Origin: JAKZVK01 sp965248255
Lineage (GTDB): Bacteria; Acidobacteriota; Terriglobia; Bryobacterales; UBA6623
NCBI GenBank assembly: GCA_965248255.1
Contig: CBDFIW010000001.1
Span: 855,087 to 919,086, forward strand
Length of the DNA stretch: 64,000 nucleotides
Reading direction: 5' to 3'
The position numbers were made by a program, and so were the translations under genes. Shown one piece after another: positions 1-6,845 of this stretch (the first letter of the stretch is position 1; each line of letters starts with the position of its first letter). The notes below the pieces were generated by a model, which did no database searches, was not told where the DNA came from, and worked only from the letters and a program-made list of their open reading frames with translations.

Positions 1-290
1 TTACGGGAGACCTTCGCGTAGCCGTAGCCGGGCAGGTCGACGAAGTAGAATCTTTTTTCGATGCGGTAAAAGTTCACAGTGCGTGTGCGGCCGGGCGTGC
101 GGCTGGTTTGCGCGAGTTGGCGGCGGCCCACCGGACCAGCCGCGCCCCTGCGTCTGGTGCCGCGAACCAACAATGTGTTGAGCAAGCTTGACTTCCCCAC
201 GTTGCTGCGGCCGACGAAGGCAACTTCTGGAAGGCGGTCATTGGGAAACTGGCGCGCAGACGATGCGCTCAACACGAACTCGACGGACAT
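1..290 (-). CDS. engB: Ribosome biogenesis GTPase EngB/YsxC, N-terminal part (runs off window)
   Basis: The first ~96 codons of an EngB/YihA/YsxC GTPase lie on the minus strand and run off the left edge. The start ATG is at 290-288. The G1/P-loop GRSNVGKSS and the G3 region DLPGYGYAKV, characteristic of EngB, are both readable, with a TPGRT(R)TVNFY segment between them. The family is a cytoplasmic GTPase needed for 50S subunit assembly. The frame is open throughout what is visible. It lies just downstream of lon on the same strand, an arrangement common in bacteria. The basic stretch between G1 and G2 (VRGTRRRGAAGPVGRR) is slightly longer than I expect. Confidence 0.9.
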   Translation of the reverse strand, partial: MSVEFVLSASSARQFPNDRLPEVAFVGRSNVGKSSLLNTLLVRGTRRRGAAGPVGRRQLAQTSRTPGRTRTVNFYRIEKRFYFVDLPGYGYAKVSR

Positions 291-454
291 GATCGAAGCG
301 AAGTGCGATCGGTCTTCGATAGACGAACAGGAACGGTTTTCGAGCTTCCGTATCGCAACCGCCAGGTGGCGGTTAAGGCCGCGGTAGCGGCGGGACTGGT
401 GCGGTCGTCAGCAAACTCCAGTCGTGTCACCGCGTGCCGACGCGCGCGGCACGC

Positions 455-2893
455 CTACATGAACCCTGGGCGTTCGTGCAGCTTCTTCTCTTTGGCTGAG
501 TCGGGCTGTACCGTCTCAAGGGCCTCCGGCGGTACGCTAGGCTGACCCAAACCCTCCAGCGGACGCTCCAGGGCGATCATCAGGACCTCGTCCATTTGTT
601 CGACAAAGTGGAGCTTGACCTCCTTGCGGATGATCTCCGGGATATCGGGAAGGTCCTTTTCGTTCTCCTTGGGAACGATCACGTCATGGATGCCTTGCCG
701 ATGAGCCGCCAGCAGCTTCTCCTTCAGACCGCCAATGGGAAGCACTTTACCGCGCAGGGTCACCTCACCGGTCATGGCGACGTCGCCGCGAACGGGAATG
801 CGCGTCAAGGCGCTCACGAGCGTTGTGGTCAAGGTGATGCCGGCTGAGGGGCCGTCTTTGGGAATCGCCCCTTCGGGGAAGTGCACATGAATGTCGAGGT
901 GCCGGTAGAAGTCCTTGGGCACGCCCAGATTCTGGGACCGCGAGCGGACGTAGCTCATGGCCGCCTGGGCTGACTCCTGCATCACGTCACCGAGCTTGCC
1001 GGTTGTCGTGAACTGGCCCTTGCCGTCGAGTAAGGTAGCTTCGACGGTGAGGAGCTGCCCGCCCACCTCGGTCCAGGCCAGGCCGATGGCGGTGCCGATC
1101 TCGTTCTTCTTCTCCGCGGTGAGGTCACGGTACTTCGGCACCCCGAGCAGGCCGGCAAGAGCCTTCGGCACAACCATCGTTCGACGCTTCTTCGCACCTT
1201 TCGGCCGCGAGACGACCTTGCGGGCCACCTTGCGGCAGGTGTTGCCGATCTCTCTCTCGAGGTTGCGCACGCCCGCCTCGCGTGTATATTGCTCGATCAT
1301 CGCCAGCAAGCCTTCGCGGCTGAACTTGAGATCTGACTCGTTGAGGCCGTTGGTCGACAGTTGCTTGCTGATCAGGTGACGCTCCGCGATCTCGACCTTC
1401 TCGTACTCGGTGTAGCCGCTCAGCCGGATCACCTCCAACCGGTCGAGCAACGGCGCCGGCATGGTGTGAAGCACATTCGCGGTGGCGATGAAGAACACTT
1501 TGTTCAAGTCGTACTCGACGTCGAGATAGTGGTCCATGAACATGTGGTTCTGTTCGGGATCGAGCACTTCCATCAGCGCCGCCGAGGGATCACCGCGAAA
1601 GTCGGTCGACATCTTGTCGAGCTCATCGAGCATGAAGACGGGGTTTCTCGTGCCCGCCTTCTTCATCATTTGGATGATCTGGCCCGGCAAGGCTCCGATA
1701 TAGGTGCGGCGGTGGCCGCGAACCTCGGCCTCGTCCCGCACACCGCCCAGCGACAGTCGCACGAACTTGCGGCCCGTGGCCCGTGCGATCGACTTGCCCA
1801 GCGAGGTCTTGCCGACGCCCGGAGGCCCAACGAAACACAGGATCGACCCGCGTGGGTCCTTCACGAGGCGGCGCACCGCGAGGAACTCGAGAATGCGCTC
1901 TTTGACCTTTTCGAGACCATAGTGGTCATCGTTGAGCACCTTCTCGGCGAACGAGAGGTTGCGAATTTCACGCGACTTCTTCTTCCACGGGACGGCCAGC
2001 AGCCAATCGATGTAGTTGCGGGAAACCGTCGACTCGGCCGACATCGGCGGCATGTTCTCCAACCGCTTCAGCTCGGCCAGAGCTTTCTCACGGGCGTCCT
2101 TGGTCATGCCCGCGTCTTCAACCTTCTTACGTAACTCGTCGTACTCACTCTTCTCGCCCTTGCCCAGCTCTTTCTGGATGGCTTTGATCTTCTCGTTGAG
2201 GTAGTACTCTTTCTGCGCCTTCTCCATCTGGCGCTTAACGCGGCCCTGGATCGTGCGGTCGACGTTCATCTTCTCGAGTTCGATGTCGAGCACATCGGCA
2301 ATGCGCGTCAGGCGCTCGTAGGGGTCGAATATCTCGAGCAGATCTTGCTTCTCCGGGACCGTGAGCTGCAGGTTGGCACCTACGGTATCGGCCAGCTTGC
2401 TGGGATCGTCCACGCGCACGGCGGCGATCATGGTCTCGTAATTGAGGTTCTGGCTCTGCTTGACGTACTGCTCAAACTGCGACGTCACGCGCGCGATCAG
2501 CGCCTCGCTCTCGGGGGGGGCGTCGGCCCGTGGCGGGTGCACCTGAACCACAGCGCGCTGGAAACCCTCTTCGGCGATCATCGACATCAACCGCGCGCGC
2601 TCGACGCCTTCGACGAGGACCTTGATATTACCGTCCGGCAGCTTCAGGCTCTGGATGATCGAAACGATCGTGCCCACCTGGTAGATCTGGTCCGGCGTCG
2701 GGTCGTCCACCGACGCGTCGTGCTGGGTGGCGAGAAAGATCCTCTTGTCCGCCGCCAGAGCGTCCTCAAGCGCGTGAACGCTTGAGGGCCGTCCCACCAC
2801 GAACGGCGTCATCATGTGGGGAAAGATCACCACGTCCCGGATGGGCATCATCGGGAGCTGAAAACTGTCCACCGGTTCCTTCTTCGATTGCAT
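455..2893 (-). CDS. lon: ATP-dependent Lon protease (LonA type)
   Basis: This 812-residue protein is the usual LonA length and is a cytoplasmic AAA+ serine protease for quality control and regulatory proteolysis. It has an N-terminal LON substrate domain (about 15-205, starting LPMMPIRDVVIFP), a coiled coil with EKIKAIQKELG, and the AAA+ module with Walker A GPPGVGKTS and Walker B FMLDELDK. The C-terminal S16 domain carries the catalytic Ser in KDGPSAG (about 681) and Lys in GGLKEKLLAA (about 724). ATG is preceded by GGCGGAGGACCC, a good Shine-Dalgarno. clpX lies upstream on the same strand and engB downstream, so this is a proteostasis cluster. No disruption is seen. Confidence 0.97.
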   Translation of the reverse strand: MQSKKEPVDSFQLPMMPIRDVVIFPHMMTPFVVGRPSSVHALEDALAADKRIFLATQHDASVDDPTPDQIYQVGTIVSIIQSLKLPDGNIKVLVEGVERARLMSMIAEEGFQRAVVQVHPPRADAPPESEALIARVTSQFEQYVKQSQNLNYETMIAAVRVDDPSKLADTVGANLQLTVPEKQDLLEIFDPYERLTRIADVLDIELEKMNVDRTIQGRVKRQMEKAQKEYYLNEKIKAIQKELGKGEKSEYDELRKKVEDAGMTKDAREKALAELKRLENMPPMSAESTVSRNYIDWLLAVPWKKKSREIRNLSFAEKVLNDDHYGLEKVKERILEFLAVRRLVKDPRGSILCFVGPPGVGKTSLGKSIARATGRKFVRLSLGGVRDEAEVRGHRRTYIGALPGQIIQMMKKAGTRNPVFMLDELDKMSTDFRGDPSAALMEVLDPEQNHMFMDHYLDVEYDLNKVFFIATANVLHTMPAPLLDRLEVIRLSGYTEYEKVEIAERHLISKQLSTNGLNESDLKFSREGLLAMIEQYTREAGVRNLEREIGNTCRKVARKVVSRPKGAKKRRTMVVPKALAGLLGVPKYRDLTAEKKNEIGTAIGLAWTEVGGQLLTVEATLLDGKGQFTTTGKLGDVMQESAQAAMSYVRSRSQNLGVPKDFYRHLDIHVHFPEGAIPKDGPSAGITLTTTLVSALTRIPVRGDVAMTGEVTLRGKVLPIGGLKEKLLAAHRQGIHDVIVPKENEKDLPDIPEIIRKEVKLHFVEQMDEVLMIALERPLEGLGQPSVPPEALETVQPDSAKEKKLHERPGFM

Positions 2894-3048
2894 GGGTCCT
2901 CCGCCGCAGCCTTCTCTTTATTGTAGCGGGTGGTCGGAGCCGGACTGATCCGCCGCAAGTCACAGGCTTCGTCCGGCCCCACCCGGGAATCGGATTGGCC
3001 TGCGGACAGATCTGGGTTGCGGGTGGCCGGCGTGAGGGCGCGCCGGTG

Positions 3049-4329
3049 TCAACCGGCCTTTTCGAGGACGGTGAGGCTCACGTTGTGGTTATCGACCATC
3101 TCTTGGGTGATCACGAATTCCTTAACCATCTTCTTTGACGGCAGGTAATACATCACGTCGAGCATTAGTTCTTCGAGAATCATCCGCAGCCCGCGGGCGC
3201 CCACTTTGCGCTCGAGCGCCAGCGCCGCTATCGAGTCCAGGGCGTCCGGTTTGAAGGTCAAATCGATGTTCTCGAATTCGAACAGCTTCTGGTACTGGCG
3301 CACCAGGGAGTTCTTCGGGCGGGTCAAGATCTCCACCAAGGCAGCCTCGTTGAGGTCGGTCAGAATCGTGCTGACCGGAAGACGCCCGACGAACTCGGGA
3401 ATGAAACCGTGGCGGATCAGATCTTGCGGCTGGACCTGCTCCAGCAGCTCCGTATCCCTCTCCGCACCTTCGAACTTCCCAGGGGTCGGTTTCCCCGCAT
3501 CGTCCTGCGGTGAACGAAAGCCCACCACCCGCTGATTCAGCCGGCGGCCGATGATCTTCTCGAGCCCGATGAAGGCGCCGCCGCAAATGAACAGGATGTT
3601 CGTCGTGTCGACCGGCGTGAACTCTTGATGGGGATGCTTGCGGCCACCCTGCGGAGGTACATTCGCGGTCGTCCCTTCCAGAATCTTCAGCAACGCCTGC
3701 TGCACGCCTTCGCCCGAGACGTCGCGCGTGATCGAGGGGTTCTCGTCCTTGCGGCTGAGCTTGTCGATCTCGTCGATGTAGATGATGCCTTGCTGTGCTT
3801 TCTGGACATCGCCGTCGGCCGCCTGCAGCAGCTTGAGGATGATATTCTCGACATCCTCGCCGACGTAGCCCGCCTCGGTGAGAGTGGTGGCGTCGGCGAT
3901 CGCAAAGGGGACATCGAGAATTCTTGCCAGCGTTTGCGCCAGCAGCGTCTTCCCGGTCCCGGTGGGCCCGATCAACAAGATGTTGGACTTCTGCAACTCG
4001 ACGTCGTCGTTCGCGTGCTGCTTCGTCATGAGGACGCGCTTGTAGTGGTTGTAGACGGCCACGGCGAGCTTCTTCTTCGCCCGTTCTTGGCCGACCACAT
4101 ACTCGTCGAGACGGTCATCGAGTTCCTGGGGCTTCAGGAGAGTCAACGCGCTGCTTGCCGGCTGCTCGCGGCGGTCATCCTCGAGGATCGAGTTGCAGAC
4201 CACCACACATTCATCGCAGATGTAGGCCTTGGGGTAGTCGCCGGGCGTGGAGATCAGCTTGCCGACGACCTCTTGGGTCTTATGGCAGAAAGAGCAGCGC
4301 AGCGTTTCGTCCGGTCCGTTTCGCTTCAC
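3049..4329 (-). CDS. clpX: ATP-dependent Clp protease ATP-binding subunit ClpX
   Basis: This 426-residue ClpX is the AAA+ unfoldase that feeds substrates to ClpP. The N-terminal zinc-binding domain has four cysteines (C12, C15, C38, C41). Walker A is GPTGTGKTLLAQ, Walker B is IIYIDEIDK, and the RKDENPSITRDVSGEGVQ region and the C-terminal sensor-2 GARGLR follow. The start is a GTG with AAGGAG seven bases upstream. In many bacteria the order is tig-clpP-clpX-lon. Here an IS630 element and then a cupin gene occupy the side where clpP would be, so clpP must be elsewhere or displaced. A separate promoter sits just upstream of this gene. Confidence 0.97.
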   Translation of the reverse strand: MKRNGPDETLRCSFCHKTQEVVGKLISTPGDYPKAYICDECVVVCNSILEDDRREQPASSALTLLKPQELDDRLDEYVVGQERAKKKLAVAVYNHYKRVLMTKQHANDDVELQKSNILLIGPTGTGKTLLAQTLARILDVPFAIADATTLTEAGYVGEDVENIILKLLQAADGDVQKAQQGIIYIDEIDKLSRKDENPSITRDVSGEGVQQALLKILEGTTANVPPQGGRKHPHQEFTPVDTTNILFICGGAFIGLEKIIGRRLNQRVVGFRSPQDDAGKPTPGKFEGAERDTELLEQVQPQDLIRHGFIPEFVGRLPVSTILTDLNEAALVEILTRPKNSLVRQYQKLFEFENIDLTFKPDALDSIAALALERKVGARGLRMILEELMLDVMYYLPSKKMVKEFVITQEMVDNHNVSLTVLEKAG

Positions 4330-4386
4330 CCGAAACTCCTTGGGCCGATCATCCGGCGCGGGAACAGGCTGACTTCATCTTCTTCA

Positions 4387-4415
4387 ATTATCCTATGACT
4401 ACCTTACCATGGCAA
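4387..4415 (-). promoter_or_regulatory. Predicted sigma-70-type promoter of clpX
   Basis: Reading the minus strand there is TTGCCA (4415-4410), a 17-base spacer and GATAAT (4392-4387). Each hexamer has five of six consensus bases. A transcript would start near 4380 and leave a ~50-base leader before the clpX GTG. The promoter lies only about 25 bases from the IS630 end, on the clpX side, so the insertion leaves it intact. Confidence 0.6.
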
Positions 4416-4463
4416 TCAGACTCAATCCGCGATACACCTTATTGACTCCCGCATAATATAGAG

Positions 4464-4999
4464 TCAGTCAAAACAAAGAGAAGACTGTTTCCAGAAGGCC
4501 GTGATCAAACGCGGTTTGCGGTACATGCGGCGGAGTGCCTTGCGGGCCCGCTCGTTCAGCTCGCCGTAGTCTTTCGGACAGACGTTCGGCAACTCGTGCT
4601 GCTTCCAGTAAGCCCAGATGTATTCCACCGGATTCAACTCCGGCGCATAGGGTGGCAAGTACTCGGTTGCGATGTGGCCTTCGGAGAGTTCGATGAACTC
4701 TTGCACCAGGCGGCTACGGTGCGCCGGCAGCCGATCCCAGACGATCAGCAGCGGGCGATCGATATGACGTACCAACGCCTTGAGAAAGTCGGTCACTTGC
4801 TCTTTGCCGATCGCACCGGGATAGAGCCGGAAGTAGAAGTTACGCAGCGTCAGCCCCGCCGAGACGGAAAGCTTCTCCCAGTTGAAGTTAAACTGCAGCA
4901 CCGGTGTTTGGCCACGTGGCGCCCAGGTGCGGCAGCGATGCGGCTTCTGACTCAATCCGCTTTCGTCGATGAAGACGAGCGTACGGCCTTCGTTTTGGG
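4464..4999 (-). CDS. IS630 transposase, C-terminal (DDE catalytic) part in the -1 frame
   Basis: This frame has no convincing start of its own and is probably expressed as a fusion with the upstream ORF. It begins after the slippery site with ...NEGRTLVFIDESG, which carries the first catalytic Asp. It continues with LIVWDRLPAHRS (second Asp) and the LPPYAPELNPVEYIWAYWK segment (Glu), the classic IS630 DDE signature. The end, AFWKQSSLCFD, stops 22 bases inside the element. The fused product would be about 340 residues, normal for the family. All catalytic residues appear present. Confidence 0.82.
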
Positions 5000-5479
5000 C
5001 TTTTTTTTAATGCGCTTCCAGGTCTTGCGCTTCCAGGTGCGGATCCGCTCTTCGTTGCGCTCGCGCGCCTTTCCGGCCGGGCGTTGCGGGCTCCAGTCGA
5101 GCGCTCGCAGGATCTTCCAGGCGTGGCCTGCGTGGTATGCGACCCCGAACTCGTCTCCGGTCAGCCGAGCCACCCGCGGACAGCTCCACAGGGGCGTTGG
5201 GAAGCCGTGGGCTTCCGGGCCTTCCAGCAGCAGCGACGTCAGGCGTTCGCGTTGTGCGGCATCGAGGAGCGGCTTGCGTCCGGCGCGCCCGGCCTGGCGG
5301 AGTCCGGCCGCACCCTGCTCGCGGTATTGCCGCCGCCACTCACTGACGGTTTGGCGAGCGACGTTCAGCCGTCTCGCCGTCTCGGACTGATTGTGGCCTT
5401 GGTGGAGCAGCCGCATCGCTTCGAAACGGCGCTTCTCCAGCGCCTTGAAATCCCGCTTCACACCTTTGGGGTTGCCCAT
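4952..5479 (-). CDS. IS630 transposase, N-terminal DNA-binding part
   Basis: This ORF encodes an HTH-containing N-terminal half (MGNPKGVKRDF at the ATG at 5479; the frame is open nine codons further up). Motifs include NQSETARRLNVARQTVSEWRRQY, a helix-turn-helix, followed by the winged-helix-like linker found in IS630 proteins. It ends at a TGA inside the catalytic region of the other frame, so alone it lacks the DDE domain. An A-rich heptamer at 5006-5000 would shift ribosomes into the -1 frame and produce the complete transposase. Confidence 0.78.
   Translation of the reverse strand: MGNPKGVKRDFKALEKRRFEAMRLLHQGHNQSETARRLNVARQTVSEWRRQYREQGAAGLRQAGRAGRKPLLDAAQRERLTSLLLEGPEAHGFPTPLWSCPRVARLTGDEFGVAYHAGHAWKILRALDWSPQRPAGKARERNEERIRTWKRKTWKRIKKKPKTKAVRSSSSTKAD
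5000..5006 (-). promoter_or_regulatory. Predicted -1 ribosomal frameshift site A AAA AAG
   Basis: The minus strand has eight consecutive A then G. In the reading frame of the N-terminal ORF this forms A AAA AAG, the canonical bacterial -1 slippery heptamer. A -1 slip here continues as KKAQNEGRTLVFIDESG, joining exactly onto the DDE domain. I did not find an obvious downstream pseudoknot or an upstream stimulatory Shine-Dalgarno. Transcriptional slippage on the A8 run is also possible. Confidence 0.72.
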
Positions 5480-5725
5480 ACATATATAGATGCTCCACAC
5501 TATCAAAAAGTGTCATAATAATTTGCGGGATTCAATAGGCGGTCGCCGGCGAGTGCGTGGTTGGTCCGTGCTGATGCCGGCTTCATCGGGCTCCGCAGGC
5601 CCGGCGGAGGTGCGATCGTGGTTCCGGTCGCGGGAATGATTCTCGGCGCTAGCTTACGGCGTGAGGAAGACCTCTGTCCTGGGGCCTTGAAGCCTCCGCC
5701 GCAACAGCAACTTTGCCGTTGTTGT

Positions 5726-6049
5726 CTACTTCCTCGGCGGCGGCGCCATCACGACCATGACTACCAATCGATGCGGTCCGGGGTTAGTCAACGCGTGCTC
5801 TTCGCCGGAACGTGCCAGAACTAAATCGCCTGTTTTGATATGGGTTTGCTCCTCGCCCACGGTAACGTCCCCTTCTCCCGCCAGGACAAAATAAAGCTTG
5901 TCCTGGCCGGCGTGGGTGTGGAGTTGGTGTTCCTGGCCGGCCTCAAATGAGTTGAGGCCGGCGAACAAGTGCTCGCTGAGGGCAAGGTCCGCCTTGCCCA
6001 TCTTGTCGGCGCGAAAGACGGCACGGGAGGCAGCGTCGGTGACGATCAT
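5726..6049 (-). CDS. Small cupin-domain protein
   Basis: This 107-residue single-domain cupin starts at the ATG at 6049; an upstream in-frame start at 6109 would add a poorly conserved extension. Cupin motif 1 is recognisable (EAGQEHQLHTHAGQDKLYFV), as is motif 2 (GDLVLARSGEEHALTN), which gives the usual His metal ligands; the Glu position of motif 1 reads Asp or Gln. Such proteins are small cytoplasmic metal-binding barrels with varied roles. The C-terminus ends in MAPPPRK. Neighbours give no clue to the substrate, so the function is unassigned. Confidence 0.8.
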   Translation of the reverse strand: MIVTDAASRAVFRADKMGKADLALSEHLFAGLNSFEAGQEHQLHTHAGQDKLYFVLAGEGDVTVGEEQTHIKTGDLVLARSGEEHALTNPGPHRLVVMVVMAPPPRK

Positions 6050-6166
6050 GGCGTGTATTGTGCCACGGCGGCCGTGGGGAAGGAAGTGCCGGCCTTGGCG
6101 TCTGCCCAATCGTCAGGGGACCTGCTCCGACCGCATACAAGGCCAACCCCTTCACCCAAAGGCACT

Positions 6167-6796
6167 CTACTCGGCTGCCGCGCTTTGGGGGCGAAACTCG
6201 AACACGTCGCCGTTTCGTAGACGGGTAACCAGGCGGCCTTCGCCGAGGCTCTTGCCGCCGTTTTCAAAGAAGATCGCGCCGTCGGTCGAGCCGCCCGGAG
6301 CCAGATGGGTCCTGACCAACGAAAGGGCCGAAGCGGCCGCCGCCGCTTTCAATCCCTTCGAACCGGCAACGAGCGCGGCTTGCCGGCGTTTCTCATACCC
6401 GTTGTTGGAACGGATCTTCTGGTTTCCGTAAAGGGCCTTCTCGTAGGCCACTTGGAGCTTCATCACCTCATTGCGGCCCGCTTTGCGGTACAGCTCGCGG
6501 ACGACGACCTCCTCCGGAGCGGCACGCATTACCCTTCCTTGCGCCGCCTCGAAGTAGAAATCCGTCGGCCCCACCAACCTGCTGCGAGCGCTCCCATTGC
6601 TGAACGACACCTGCACGACGGCGAACCGGCGCACCGTGAGAGGAAGAGGGGCATACATGAGCGTCAAGCCCTGTCGGGAAAGGGTCTGATAGTGCAGCCC
6701 TTGCGAGTCGAACTCGATGACCTGCGCGTCCGCCAAACCGGGGCCCACAACCCCCAAGAGCAGGGCCAAGCAGCGGGCTCGGTGGCTCAAAAACAT
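6167..6796 (-). CDS. Secreted protein of unknown function
   Basis: This 209-residue protein begins MFLSHRARCLALLLGVVGPGLADAQ at 6796, a clear signal peptide with a likely cut after ADA. The mature part has β-rich segments (RRFAVVQVSFSN, DFYFEAAQG), a charged helix (VVVRELYRKAGRNEVMKLQVAYEKALYG) and an Ala-rich stretch before a C-terminal VFEFRPQSAAAE. An in-frame ATG 63 bases upstream would place residues before the signal peptide, so I chose the internal start. It is divergent from the tex gene, 49 bases away, so the two probably share a promoter region. I do not recognise the family. Confidence 0.7.
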   Translation of the reverse strand: MFLSHRARCLALLLGVVGPGLADAQVIEFDSQGLHYQTLSRQGLTLMYAPLPLTVRRFAVVQVSFSNGSARSRLVGPTDFYFEAAQGRVMRAAPEEVVVRELYRKAGRNEVMKLQVAYEKALYGNQKIRSNNGYEKRRQAALVAGSKGLKAAAAASALSLVRTHLAPGGSTDGAIFFENGGKSLGEGRLVTRLRNGDVFEFRPQSAAAE

Positions 6797-6845
6797 GACG
6801 TTATGATACAGTAAGGCGTCCTGGGGTCTCGGTCGCTTCTGAGTA

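Larger units (their letters stand above)
4442..5535. mobile_element. IS630-family insertion sequence (two-ORF type)
   Basis: The element is bounded by TA dinucleotides at 4440-4441 and 5536-5537, the duplication expected of IS630/Tc1 elements. The ends are inverted repeats: TTGACTCCCGCA on the left and, on the complementary strand, TTGAATCCCGCA on the right (11 of 12 match). Two overlapping minus-strand ORFs together make one transposase through a -1 frameshift. It sits between clpX and a cupin gene. It is a different IS630 subtype from the copies at 22820 and 28961. Confidence 0.88.

Noticed and set aside
1361..2134. Long plus-strand ORF opposite lon, and similar long antisense ORFs opposite clpX, the kinase gene and methylmalonyl-CoA mutase
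   Set aside because: They mirror the codon periodicity of the real GC-rich genes on the other strand, have no domain-like content and no ribosome sites.
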